64,000 bases of DNA from Brachypterus glaber (GCA_958510825.1 OY294046.1:6388595-6452594); one strand, 5' to 3'; positions 11,660 through 23,533 are shown, numbered from the stretch's first letter. Made by a program: numbers and translations. The notes: a model not told the origin generated them from the sequence alone.

Positions 11660-11930
11660 TTTAGGGTTATTTGTGATAAACACTCGGAAATGAAGCAAAT
11701 AAAAACTTTATTGCATTACATAATCATGCCAACGTTTCACCTAATATTTAGGCTTCTTCAGGGATAAATATATATAAATAAAATATTTAGGCTTCTTCAG
11801 GGATAAATTATTAAATATGCAAACAAAGAAATTAAACATCAACAAATAAAATACACTGGAGATTTTTCAACAGGAGAATACTCACTGTAGAACAATTAAT
11901 TACTTTACTTTATCACAAATAACCCTAAAT
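11660..11930 (-). mobile_element. Penelope-like 3' remnant with a hammerhead-like motif
   Basis: ATTTAGGGTTATTTGTGATAA at the left is inverted at the right (TTATCACAAATAACCCTAAA). Between them, on the minus strand, is CTGAAGA, a CCTAA/TTAGG stem, then GAAACG (11734-11761), the same arrangement as in the Penelope fragment at 24191-24222. Part of it (TTTAGGCTTCTTCAGGGATA) is duplicated in tandem. Assignment to Penelope rests on this motif alone. Confidence 0.4.
11734..11761 (-). ncRNA. Hammerhead-ribozyme-like motif (candidate)
   Basis: The minus strand shows CTGAAGA, a hairpin with a CCTAA/TTAGG stem and TAT-size loop, then GAAAC. The type is CUGANGA-stem II-GAAA, as in the hammerhead core. 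Extra bases between the core and stem II, and the lack of an obvious stem III with a cleavage triplet, leave activity doubtful. Confidence 0.25.
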
Positions 11931-12829
11931 AAATATGATTGTGATTATGATTATGGGAACCGTAATGGTGGTTCAGTGTTTTCTAAAGCATAAAATAAAA
12001 TTATAAAAATTTTGTTTTCTTGAACATTTTATTAATTTTTCTAAAATCAATAGATTATTTGTCAATCTTGAATCAAGATTCTTGATGATAAAAAATTTGC
12101 TGTTACATGATTAAGAAAAGTTCCACAAAAAAAAAACAAATTTCAAAATTATAAGGAAATGTTTAAATATTTATACAATAAATAAAATTATAATTATGAT
12201 TAATATGTATTAGGTACCTATCTATTAATAGTTTACCCATAAACAGATAATTTTTTAAACAAAAATAGATTTCATCATTAAATTCTTGACAAGAATGTTC
12301 GTTCAAGGATTCACCTAAATTAATTACACTGGACTACAAAGAAATTATTGTTGATACCCATTAAATATTACTTAAACAAAGTATGGTTATGTGCATGGAT
12401 TTATTTGTTTCCCTTTAAAGTTCAAACTGATGTACTGTTAATTTTTTTCTATCTGGCAGCCGGGGAATGAAGAAAAGGTAAGATATTATTCAAAAGTTTC
12501 TGTATGTTCTATATTCTATCAGACCGTACCAAATGTCTTACCTTGGCGAGTTAAAGCCAAAAATATTAGTTTGTGTACCCTTTGCCCCCTAACCATACTC
12601 CAATTTAGGCATATTTTAGTAACAAACTACAAGCATTCTGTTTTTTTCTCTGTAAGCATTTTTTAAATATGATATCCCGTTCAAAAGTTATAAGGTCCAC
12701 AACCAGACAAAAAAGTCCACATTTTTTTTAACTACACTTTTAAATAATTTCTTGACGTTTCATGGTTTTTAATTTGATTTTAATATAATGGTTGCCATGG
12801 CCATATTGCTTCACCAAACGAGTTCATCC

Positions 12830-12955
12830 TTTCGCCCATATCGCCTCGATATCGCCTAGAGATTTCCCGATATCGTCTCGATATCGCTCCATATCGTCTC
12901 GATATCGCTCCATATCGCCTCATATCGCTTCTCGAAGGCACGCCTCTCGATATAG
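12830..12955. repeat. Short tandem repeat built on CGATATCG
   Basis: TCGATATCGC and CCATATCG words recur about every 20 bases, with self-complementary CGATATCG cores. The Arg/Ser/Tyr-rich minus-strand frame across it reflects the repeat. 11931-12829 and 12956-13219 hold nothing else I can name. Confidence 0.75.
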
Positions 12956-13219
12956 ACAAATACATTAGTTAAAAATAGTCAAATACAGTAAAATAACTTC
13001 GTACTTTTACATTATTTTACATTTATTTTTTATCGTGTAATATTTGTAACTGCTTTAAACATTGTCGACCTGTGTAATATGATCTTTAAATTATGGATTC
13101 TTGCGTCTTCACGATGAATACCCGCTTGTGATGCAATTACAAAGGTCGTCTGTAACCATAATAGGGTTAAAACAATGTATGTAATGCTTGGCATTCCATA
13201 CTGTAAAGAGACAAGAATT

Positions 13220-13560
13220 ATTCCTAGATATAAAGGCTTTTTATTTTAGTTACCAAAGTTTTGGTCATACGTTTGGCATTAACGTTTGATTTCGGAATGC
13301 TATGGTTACGTGCGGTTGAACCAATTGGTAGTAAAACCTGTTACCGTGCTTTCAGAGCGTTTATAGCGTTTTGGTATTTTTAATGGATTTATGCCCAGTA
13401 GAATTTTAAATAAATGGGTAAGTCTGTGCCATAATGAAAAATTCTAATCAGTGTAACCAAGATATACGGATGCAGTTTGAGCCAATCTAATAATGGTAAT
13501 TACCAAACATAATCATAACCACAACTTTGGTAAGTAATCCGAAAGGGCTTATAGCCAAAT
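13220..13560. mobile_element. Decayed inverted-repeat element (relative of 8757-9340)
   Basis: AAGGCTTTTTATTTTAGTTA with CCAAAGTTTTGGTCAT at the left is mirrored by AACTTTGGTAAGTAATCCG and AAAGGGCTTATAG at the right. Confidence 0.45.
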
Positions 13561-13576
13561 AGCTGTAAAACAACGT

Positions 13577-13644
13577 TATTATTATTATTCTTCTTCCTCT
13601 TTTTCTTATTCTTCTTCTTCTTTTTCCTTTTCTTCTTCTTCTTT

Positions 13645-13680
<36 letters not shown>

Positions 13681-13787
13681 TTCTTCTTCTTCTTCTGCTT
13701 CTTCTTCTTCTTCTTCTTCTTCTTCTTCTTCTTCTTCTTCTTCTTCTTCTTCTTCTTCTTCTTCTTCTTCTTCTTCTTCCTGTTCTT

Positions 13788-13830
<43 letters not shown>

Positions 13831-13965
13831 TTCTTCTTCTTCTTCTTCTTCTTCTTCTTCTTCTTCTTCTTCTTCTTCTTCTTCTTCTTCTTCTTCTTCT
13901 TCTTCTTCTTCTTCTTCTTCTTCTTCTTTTTCTTCTTCTTCTTCTTCATCTTCTTTTTTTTGTTC
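13577..13965. repeat. (TTC)n polypyrimidine tract, about 390 bp
   Basis: Nearly pure TTC/CTT with a few interruptions (CTGCTTC, CTGTTCTTTTA, CTTATTC). The + strand is almost purine-free over the whole length. Confidence 0.97.
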
Positions 13966-14039
13966 TTCTACCTTATCCTTTTACTATCTATACATGTATT
14001 ATACAATGTATAATATACACACATTTACATTTTGCATTT

Positions 14040-14327
14040 ACATTTTGTGTAACCTCGTACTATTCTACTTAATTAAGCATCCCCTAAGTTCAGAACTTGT
14101 GTGGGCTAGTATTAGAGGGAACCACCGGCTTTAATTGACTTTCGAACCAATTTATAGGGAGTGTCCGCTTCACTTACGCCTTCGCCAATTTCAATTATAA
14201 TTATTAATATAATATTGTTAATTAACTGAAAAAGCCAAATCGGCGCCGGTGAGAATCGAACTCACGCTATTTTGGTTAGTAAACTCGTCAAGTACGACGC
14301 GGTAGTCCACTACACCAATCCTCCCAT
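14040..14327 (-). mobile_element. tRNA-derived SINE, copy 1
   Basis: Read on the minus strand from about 14327: GGGAGGATTGG, box A TGGTGTAGTGG, then box B GAGTTCGATTCTC about 50 bases on. A body of about 180 bases follows (GGCGAAGGCGTAAGTGAAGC, ATTGGTTCGAAAGTCAATTA, GATGCTTAATTAAGTAGAAT). The tRNA-like head with pol III boxes and an unrelated body is the SINE plan. A second copy in opposite orientation at 22277-22530 shares head and body. Confidence 0.75.
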
Positions 14328-15282
14328 AAATGATATGTACATGATGTATATTCATGTGTGTTCTATAAAGATTAGAATTATTAAATAAGTTTTTTACCAA
14401 AATAATAATAAGATTTAACATTTTATCAAAATAATTACTTAAAAGTGTATAAAAATGTTACGTGCGTTACATATAATCAACCTTTTGGAATAGTGCCCCT
14501 CAAGTACCCATAAATGCACATATTCGTTTAAGCCTCTATAAACTCAACTGTTTATCAACATATCATTGTGTCGCAGCCATGGTGACCGAATCAAAGCGAA
14601 AAGGAATTGGATTAAATGCTCAACATGGACACTTAATCACATTATTGCGCTACTCGCAACGATAAATTTTGAGTATAATAAAGCAGTAGTAATAGAATAG
14701 AGGGAAAATAAGTGTATTTTGATCCCTAGACACTTTAGTTTCATTAGAAGGGAGAACAAAAATATTAAAAAACAAGCAGAGAAGATATGTAATGCTACGC
14801 ATTCCATAATATACTATTCACAGTAAATGGTATATTGCATTTTATCAAATAAAAATAAAAAACATTTTTTTCAAAAGAAAATAATAAAAACTAAAAAAAA
14901 AAATAAAAAAAAAACATTTTAACAATTTTTTTTAAAATACTTTTTGCAAAAAAAAATATTTAAAAAAATGTACCTAAATAATGTTTTTTTTTATTTTTTA
15001 AAAACAGTTTTACCCCCAATAACTTTTTTTTTACGGGGATTATTTTCCAAAAAACTTTTCGCAAAAAAGATGAACCGACTTGTGTCTCTAAAAAGTAAAA
15101 AATAAAAATAAGCCGGTGCCAATTTCACCACTCCCTAAATTAAATACTAACAATTATTTATTTTGTTAAATTGCTGTGAAAAAAAAAACAAAAAAAATAA
15201 ACCTTTAAGTCAAGAGGTATCAATAAAATGTAATGATACAGATTTAGCCAAAGTCAGCAAATATAAGGACTTTTGACATATC

Positions 15283-15827
15283 AACAATGTTATAAAAAAG
15301 ATTGTTTCGTTCATAGGGGCTTTAAACCGTTGTTCTCATTTTTTAAATTTAAGAAGTAAGAAGTCGGTTTATAACAGTTTAATTGAGTCAAATCTAAGAT
15401 ATCTTCTACCTTGTTGGGGTAATGCTACTAAAAATTTGATGGAAAAAGTACAAATAACACAAAATAAAGCTATTAAAGTAATTTATGGTTATAATTACCT
15501 TACCCCAACAGTGACAATCTTTTCAGAAACTCAACATCCAAAAGTTAAAGCAACTTGACTCAATAAAACTTATTCAAGGAATTATCCATAAAACTAGTAA
15601 GTCAAATCATCAAAAGATCACTGGAGAATGTGTCGCAAATACATCAGCATCAAACAAGAACTCGAGAAAATTTTAGAAATCCTCTACGTAAAACTAAGAA
15701 AACCCAAAAATCACCTATATGTGCTGGAACATCAGAATACAATAAAATACCAAATGAAATAAAAATTATATTAAACAATAAAAAACAAATTAATTATAAT
15801 CTAAAAATATACTTGTTAAACTCCTAA
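15283..15827 (+). pseudogene. LINE reverse transcriptase C-terminal remnant
   Basis: An open stretch at 15301-15558 reads IVSFIGALNRCSHFLN, SKKSVYNSLIESNLRYLLPC, WGNATKNLMEKVQITQNKAI and KVIYGYNYLTP. This is the typical region after the catalytic palm of Jockey/R1-like elements. The frame breaks near 15558. Later pieces, including EYNKIPNEIKIIL (15630-15827), correspond to the usual YNKLPxxIK end. 14328-15282 is A-rich low-complexity sequence. Confidence 0.75.
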
Positions 15828-16293
15828 GTATTATTAATCAAATTATGTATATATTATATTCTATATATACAGGGTTATTCACGGAAGTGGCCTATTAAAC
15901 GTTTATGGAGAACCAATAACTTTGAAAGTCTGCTAATTTGCACTTTGGGGTTTTTGAATATGGGCAATCGATTAAAAATGTTTTCATGCTTGTGCCACTT
16001 CCGGTTGTACCGGAAGTGGCACTCAACTTTAATTTTTTAAATGGAACACCCCATATATTTTTTAATTTTTTAAATTTGCATAAAATTTGCTTTATTTTAA
16101 TGTATAATACGTTATGTCCATCTCCAGTAGTTTTTGAGTTATTCAAGTTTTTAGCGAAAAATAAGCAAATTCAAGCACCCCTAAAAACAATAATTTCTCC
16201 TTGATTTTTTAAATTGAAGAAAAGTTGTTTTGTATTTTGCTCAATGATGGTTAAGCGAATCATTCTAAGCTAAAATGGAATCCAAAATTTATA

Positions 16294-17178
16294 CAGGGTG
16301 TCTGAAAAAACAGGTCAAACTTAACAAAATTAAAATAGCCATAACTCTTTTTTTTTTAAATGACACCCTACATTTTTTTGTATTTGTTTAAATAGAGAAT
16401 TCAATTTTCTTTAAAATAAGTATAGGATACCCTATACCTAACTTTAACCGTTTTCGAGCTATTTGCAAATTAATGTGAAAAAGAAGTATTTTGCAGTATT
16501 TCTGCAATTACGTAAATTTTTAAAATTGTATTGTGTTTTTATTTCTTTTAACCTAAATGTTATCGTTCTTATCGTGATAAATTAGTGTAAAATAATGGCA
16601 GAGGCTTATTCTTACCCTGTTATTTTGGATTTATTTGCTATTTTTGGTGAAAATGATAAAATAATTAGTAGAACCTGCAGAAACTTTAATACAAAATATC
16701 CTGATTTACCAAGAATGTCATGTAAAAAATTTAGAAGAATACACAAAAATTTTCGCAATTTGGAAAAGAAAATGCAGTAAAATCTCTTACGAAACCAATT
16801 ACAAACAACGAAAATAACGAAGTCAATGTTTTGGGTTACTTTTATGCATATCCACATGCCTCAATTCCTGCAGCTAGTTACGACTTGGGAATTTCCTATT
16901 CAAGCATCCAAAGAATTTTAAAAAACCACAAGATGCACGATTACAAAAAGCAAAAAATACAGGCCTTAAAACCTAATGATTTTCAAAATAGAGTGGACTT
17001 TTGTGAAAATCTTTTGATAAATATTCAAGAAAAACCAAACTTTTTAAAAAGAATAATTTGGACGGACGAGGCTAAATTTTCTCAACAGGGTATTTTTGTA
17101 TGTAGGGTGCCATTTAAAAAAAATGAGTTATGGCTATATTAAATTTGTTAGATTTGACCTGCTTTTTCAGACACCCTG
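16294..17178 (+). mobile_element. Tc1/mariner-superfamily element, decayed and internally deleted
   Basis: Inverted ends CAGGGTGTCTGAAAAA/CTTTTTCAGACACCCTG (about 55 bases of TIR) with TA on both sides (16292-16293, 17179-17180). It contains the two transposase fragments listed separately and lacks the C-terminal half of the gene. Confidence 0.88.
16595..17142 (+). pseudogene. Mariner-like transposase, N-terminal half, frameshifted
   Basis: The first frame (16595-16780) starts MAEAYSYPVILDLFAIFGEN and resembles the helix-turn-helix leader of insect mariner-like transposases. After a frameshift the second frame (to 17142) reads VLGYFYAYPHASIPAASYDL, GISYSSIQRILKNHKMHDYK and IIWTDEAKFSQQGIF. 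The last part contains the first catalytic Asp motif (WTDEAKF). Sequence then jumps to the right TIR, so the second Asp and the Asp/Glu are missing and the product cannot be active. Confidence 0.8.
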
Positions 17179-17689
17179 TATAATTTTTGGGTTCCATTTT
17201 AGCATAGGATAATTCGTTTAAGCATCATTGAGCAAAACACAGAACATCTTTTCTCCAATTGAAAAAATCAAGGAGAAATTATTGTTTTTAGGGGTGCTTG
17301 AATTTACTTATTTTTCGCTAAAAACTTGAATAACACAAAAACTACTGAAGATAGACATGAAGTATTATATATCAAAATAAAGCAAATTTAATGCAAATTT
17401 TAAAAATTAAAAAATATATGAGGTGTTCCATTTAAAAACTCAAAGTTAAGTGCCACTTCCGGTACAACCGGAAGTGGCACAAGCATGAAAATATTTTTAA
17501 TCGATAGGCCATATTCGAAAACCCCAAAGTGCAATTTAGCAGACTTTTAAAGTTATTGGTTCTCCATAAACGTTTAATAGGCCACTTCCGTGAATAACCC
17601 TGTATATAAACAAAAGATATTGTAATTATATTTAGTAGTTAAGCCTTGTTATCAGTTATGTAACTGCTAGCAGTTAACAGCATGCTGTT

Positions 17690-17957
17690 TGAGGTCATTT
17701 ATAAATATAATAAAAAAATAAATAAATAAATTCCATTCATTCGGTCTAAATCGACAGAATGGAAATTTTGGACGTAATAGAATTGTGTAAGCGAGAAAAC
17801 GGTAAAACCGTTCAAACCGTTCAATACGGTCGAAAAAGTATGACCAACAAAACGCAACAACTAAATATAATCCCTACTCACCAACCAAAACGCACCGTAA
17901 TCATATTATCGTTTCAGATATTCAGGCTTGAAAATTACTTCCGTAGAAACTCCGATA
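17690..17957. other. Unique left flank of the 449-bp array
   Basis: Contains short internal repeats (AAAACCGTTCAAACCGTTCA) and opens with ATTCCATTCATTCGGTC. The 68-residue frame here has no recognisable features. This may be the left terminal part of a larger element that includes the array. Confidence 0.35.
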
Positions 17958-20900
17958 CTGTCTAATGCTATTTGTTATGGTAAATAAATGATGATAATGC
18001 AAAATGCTTAGCCTAGAATTAAATTACGTCCATTAATATTAGAAATTTACGTGCGACCGAATCGATCAGACAGCTTCACAACCGACATAATATTCGTCGT
18101 TTTATTATAACAGAGTAAAGGGGGTAAATTTCGGCTTTAAGAGTAATGGTTACCATTTAATATCTTAGTTATATATTTAATATCTTAGTTATATATTTAA
18201 TATCTTAGTTGTGTATTAGTTGTAATATTATGGACTTGTGTATAATACTGACCTAGGCCGCTACCCTGCAAGCCCGATTAATGTAGGGGGAAATACCCAT
18301 GAATGGGTTTTCAAACGGCTGCCAAAATTTTATTTTTAATATATAATACTGTCCTAGGCCGAAACTACCCTGCGAGCCCGAGTAATGTATGTATATTATT
18401 TAAAGTATTTAGATATTTTTAATTGTAAAAAATATTTTTGAATTTACGTATTACTTAATTTAAGCAATACATAAAAAATAACCAACATTAAACCTAAATT
18501 TTTAATAGAGGACCGCTATTTGACTGTCTAATGCTATTTGTTATGGTAAATAAATGATGATAATGCAAAATGCTTAGCCTAGAATTAAATTACGTTCGTT
18601 AATATTAGAAATTTACGTCCGCCAAATCGGATCAGACAGCTTCACAACCGACATAATATTCGTCGTTTTATTATAACAGAGGAAAGGGGGTAAATGGCGG
18701 CCTTAAGAGTAATGGTGACCATTTAATATCTTAGTTGTTAATGGACTTGGGTATAACACTGTCTTAGGCCAAAACTACCCTGCGCGCCCGAGTAATGTAT
18801 GTATATTATTTAAAGTGTTTAGATATTTTTAATTGTAAACAATATTTTGAATTTAAATACTTTTTATAGACAAGTCTTGTTGAACACAGTTTTACTTATT
18901 ACTTAATTTAAGCAATACGTGAAAAATAACCAACATTAAAACTAAATTTTTAATAGAGGACCGCTATTACACTGTCTAATGCTATTTGTTATGGTAAATA
19001 AATGATGATAATGCAAAATGCTTAGCCTAGAATTAAATTACCTTAATTAATATTAGAAATTTACGTCCGCCAAATCGGATCAGACAACTTCACAACCGAC
19101 ATCATATTCGTCGTTTTATTGTATTAGAGGACAGGGGGTAAATGGCGGCTTTAAGAGTAATGGTGACCATTTAATATCTTAGTTGTTAATGGACTTGGGT
19201 ATAACACTGTCTTAGGCCGAAACTACCCTGCGGGCCCGAGTAATGTATGTATATTATTTAAAGTGTTTAGATATTTTTAATTGTAAACAATATTTTTGAA
19301 TTTAAATACTTTTTATAGACAAGTCTTGTTGAACACAGTTTTACTTATTACTTAATTTAAGCAATACGTGAAAAATAACCAACATTAAAACTAAATTTTT
19401 AATAGAGGACCGCTATTACACTGTCTAATGCTATTTGTTATGGTAAATAAATGATGATAATGCAAAATGCTTAGCCTAGAATTAAATTACCTTAATTAAT
19501 ATTAGAAATTTACGTCCGCCAAATCGGATCAGACAACTTCACAACCGACATCATATTCGTCGTTTTATTGTATTAGAGGACAGGGGGTAAATGGCGGCTT
19601 TAAGAGTAATGGTGACCATTTAATATCTTAGTTGTTAATGGACTTGGGTATAATACTGTCTTAGGCCGAACTTAACCTGCGGTCCCAAGTAATGTATGTA
19701 TATTATTTAAAGTGTTTAGATATTTTTAATTGTAAACAATATTTTTGAATTTAAATACTTTTTATAGACAAGTCTTGTTGAACACAGTTTTACTTATTAC
19801 TTAATTTAAGCAATACGTGAAAAATAACCAACATTAAAACTAAATTTTTAATAGAGGACCGCTATTACACTGTCTAATGCTATTTGTTATGGTAAATAAA
19901 TGATGATAATGCAAAATGCTTAGCCTAGAATTAAATTACGTTCATTAATATTAGAAATTTACGTCCGCCAAATCGGATCAGACAGCTTCACAACCGACAT
20001 AATATTCGTCGTTTTATTATAACAGAGGAAAGGGGGTAAATGGCGGCCTTAAGAGTAATGGTGACCATTTAATATCTTAGTTGTTAATGGACTTGGGTAT
20101 AACACTGTCTTAGGCCAAAACTACCCTGAGGGGCCCGAGTAATGTATGTATATTATTTAAAGTGTTTAGATATTTTTAATTGTAAACAATATTTTTGAAT
20201 TTAAATACTTTTTATAGACAAGTCTTGTTGAACACAGTTTTACTTATTACTTAATTTAAGCAATACGTTAAAATAACCAACATTAAAACTAAATTTTTAA
20301 TAGAGGACCGCTATTACACTGTCTAATGCTATTTGTTATGGTAAATAAATGATGATAATGCAAAATGCTTAGCCTAGAATTAATTACCTTAATTAATATT
20401 AGAAATTTACGTCCGCCAAATCGGATCAGACCACTTCACAACCGACATCATATTCGTCGTTTTATTGTATTAGAGGACAGGGGGTAAATGGCGGCTTTAA
20501 GAGTAATGGTGACCATTTAATATCTTAGTTGTTAATGGACTTGGGTATAATACTGTCTTAGGCCGAACTTACCCTGCGGTCCCAAGTAATGTATGTATAT
20601 TATTTAAAGTGTTTAGATATTTTTAATTGTAAACAATATTTTTGAATTTAAATACTTTTTATAGACAAGTCTTGTTGATCACAGTTTTACGTATTACTTA
20701 ATATAAGCAATACGTGAAAAAATAACCAACATTAAACCTAAATTTTTAATAGAGGACCGCTATTTGACTGTCTAATGCTATTTGTTATAGTAAATAAATA
20801 ATGATAATGCAAAATGCTTAGCCTAGAATTAAATTACGTTCATTAATATTAGAAATTTACGTCCGCCAAATCGGATCAGACAGCTTCACAACCGACATAA

Positions 20901-22035
20901 TATTCGTCGTTTTATTATAACAGAGGAAAGGGGGTAAATGGCGGCCTTAAGAGTAATGGTGACCATTTAATATCTTAGTTGTTAATGAACTTGGGTATAA
21001 TACTGTCTTAGGCCGAAACTACCCTGCGGACCCGAGTAATGTATGTATATTATTTAAAGTGTTTAGATATTTTTAATTGTAAACAATATTTTTGAATTTA
21101 AATACTTTTTATAGACAAGTCTTGTTGAACACAGTTTTACTTATTACTTAATTTAAGCAATACGTTAAAAATAACCAACATTAAAACTAAATTTTTAATA
21201 GAGGACCGCTATTACACTGTCTAATGCTATTTGTTATGGTAAATAAATGATGATAATGCAAAATGCTTAGCCTAGAATTAAATTACCTTAATTAATATTA
21301 GAAATTTACGTCCGCCAAATCGGATCAGACAACTTCACAACCGACATCATATTCGTCGTTTTATTGTATTAGAGGACAGGGGGTAAATGGCGGCTTTAAG
21401 AGTAATGGTGACCATTTAATATCTTAGTTGTTAATGGACTTGGGTATAATACTGTCTTAGGCCGAACTTAACCTGCGGTCCCAAGTAATGTATGTATATT
21501 ATTTAAAGTGTTTAGATATTTTTAATTGTAAACAATATTTTTGAATTTAAATACTTTTTATAGACAAGTCTTGTTGAACACAGTTTTACTTATTACTTAA
21601 TTTAAGCAATACGTGAAAAATAACCAACATTAAAACTAAATTTTTAATAGAGGACCGCTATTACACTGTCTAATGCTATTTGTTATGGTAAATAAATGAT
21701 GATAATGCAAAATGCTTAGCCTAGAATTAAATTACCTTAATTAATATTAGAAATTTACGTCCGCCAAATCGGATCAGACAACTTCACAACCGACATAATA
21801 TTCGTCGTTTTATTATATTAGAGGAAAGGGGGTAAATTTCGGCTTTAAGAGTAATGGTTACTATTTAACATCTTAGTTGTATATTTAATATCTTAGTTGT
21901 GTATTAGTTGTATTATTATGGACTTGTGTATAATACTGACCTAGGCCGCTACCCTGCAAGCCCGATTAATGTAGGGGGAAATACCCATGAATGGGACACT
22001 TTTTTTAAACGGCTGCCAAAATTTTATTTTTTATC
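17958..22035. repeat. Tandem array of 449-bp monomers with variant end units
   Basis: CTGTCTAATGCTATTTGTTA begins units at 17958, 18524, 18972, 19421, 19870, 20319, 20768, 21217 and 21666. Spacing is 566, then 448-449 throughout. Inner monomers alternate between a few near-identical variants (for example ATTACGTTCATTAATATTAG against ATTACCTTAATTAATATTAG). The first and last units carry an extra AGGGGGAAATACCCATGAAT block and repeated ATATTTAATATCTTAGTT. No ORF. The bounded array recalls the tandem repeats inside Helitron-like insect elements, but no Helitron ends were identified. Confidence 0.93.
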
Positions 22036-22276
22036 TTTTATACGTATTTTTTTTAGTTATCATACTTGGAAATAAAAGAACACAGTCCAAGTGGTAAACC
22101 TAAATAATATTTATTTTTACCATAACTACAACCATTAAAAATAAAAATAAAAACGTAACTCGTCCCATTCATGAACACGGTATTATTGAATGGAACACAA
22201 AAAGTTGCTTTCAAAGGCAAAAAATCATAAAAATAACTATTATTATCACTATAACTAATAACAATAAACCTATAAT

Positions 22277-22530
22277 GAGAGGATTGGTGTAGTGGACTAC
22301 AGCGTCGTACTTGGCAAGTTCACTACCCACCCGGCGCGCCGGTTTGCCTTTTTCAGTTAATTAATAATTGAAAGGCGAAGGCGTAAGTGAAGCGGACACT
22401 TCCTATAAATTGGTTCGAAAGTCAATTAAAGCCGGTGGTTGCCTCTACTACTAGCCCACACAAGTCCTGGACTTAGGGGATGCTTAATTAAGTAGAATAG
22501 TACGAGGTTAAACAAAAATGTAAAAAAATG
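22277..22530 (+). mobile_element. tRNA-derived SINE, copy 2
   Basis: GAGAGGATTGGTGTAGTGG with an intact box A, but box B is deleted or replaced (TTCACTACCCACCCGGCGC). The body matches copy 1 (AAGGCGTAAGTGAAGCGGAC, AAATTGGTTCGAAAGTCAAT, TTAATTAAGTAGAATAGTAC). It lies in inverted orientation to copy 1, so the pair brackets 14.3-22.3 kb. Confidence 0.75.
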
Positions 22531-22937
22531 TAAAATGTACTAATGTCATTTCATAAGAAACAATAGCTATCAAATTATTCTTTTTTACACAGAATTTACT
22601 TTAGATAATTTTACCACGTTTTTTCTAATCAATATCAAATATTAGTTTGTTTTGAGCTCTAACTGTTTTAAATTGTTGTATGGATAGTACCCTAGATACT
22701 TTCTACCCTTTTAGAGTAATTTTTTATCTAAAAATTTTGATAGGAATAAAATATGCAAATTGTCCCATTTAATAATACCTACTAACAATATTATCAAAAA
22801 AAATAGGCTAAAACTACTTATCTATAGTATTTGATTATTTGGTGTATGTTTTGTGTTGTTCTAGCTAATACATAAACCAAATTCAAACAGTTTCCTTTTG
22901 ACTTTCGTAGATAAAACATCATTCAAAATTATTAAAA

Positions 22938-23533
22938 ATAGTATATTCCATAACTAGTATGGAATAGACAATATTCCGCGCGAGCGGAAAGTTTGTCATA
23001 CGAGCCGGTAGGCGAGTATGACGGTCCCGCGAGCGCGAAATGACTATTCCATATGTGTTGTAGACTATACATTTTCTTCGACTGCAAATATGAAACACTG
23101 TATGGCTTTAAACTGCGGACAAGGTTAAAAACAATGTTTTTTTGTGACTCGACATTGAAAATGCAACAAAACACATATTTTTAAATAAAGCAATTAATGT
23201 TATTTAATAATTTTATCAAATCAGTAATTAAAAAAAAAAATATTTAATTTTAGCACATATTTACAAATTACAATGCAAAAATTGAAGGTTATGTCAGATT
23301 GTTGTGACAGATATCAGGTTTAAATATTTAACAATAGATGGAGCAGTTTTAATTTTTTGAACTAAATTGATAAAAAAACTGGTCAAATATTAAGAAAAAC
23401 TAATAAACTTTATGTAATTTTAACGCAAAACTTAAATTATTCAATATTTCATGGTAAAATATACATTTTTGCTATTTTTGCTACAGTTTTCTTTAATTTT
23501 ATAAACAAAAGATGGCACTACATGTGCTCATTC
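22938..23533. mobile_element. Hairpin element copy 1 (second copy 32815-33420), cut by the gap
   Basis: Begins with an imperfect hairpin (TAGTATGGAATAGACAAT to ATGACTATTCCATA) with a GC-rich centre (CGCGCGAGCGG, CCCGCGAGCGCG). About 430 bases of AT-rich sequence follow, shared nearly base for base with the second copy, up to ATGTGCTCATTC where the N run begins. A conserved minus-strand frame (about 80 residues) covers the hairpin but reads as repeat. Confidence 0.8.

Larger units (their letters stand above)
15870..17602. mobile_element. TA-flanked foldback element with 422-bp arms, interrupted at its centre
   Basis: Starts CAGGGTTATTCACGGAAGTG and ends with the complement, between TA dinucleotides (15868-15869, 17603-17604). 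The left arm (15870-16291) and right arm (17181-17602) are both 422 bases and are reverse complements with modest divergence. Each arm carries its own small hairpin (GCCACTTCCGGT/ACCGGAAGTGGC at 15993-16020, and again on the right). A second element sits between the arms. Confidence 0.88.

Noticed and set aside
14218..14330. A tRNA gene on the minus strand
   Set aside because: Box A and box B are present, but no proper acceptor stem or anticodon arm can be drawn, and the sequence continues into a body repeated at 22.3 kb, so it is a SINE head.
17958..22035. CRISPR-like array
   Set aside because: Units are 449 bases with no unique spacers, in a eukaryotic genome.
22932..23174. About 80-residue minus-strand frame shared with 32821-33060
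   Set aside because: It covers the hairpin of the element. Similarity is at DNA level with indels that alter the ends.
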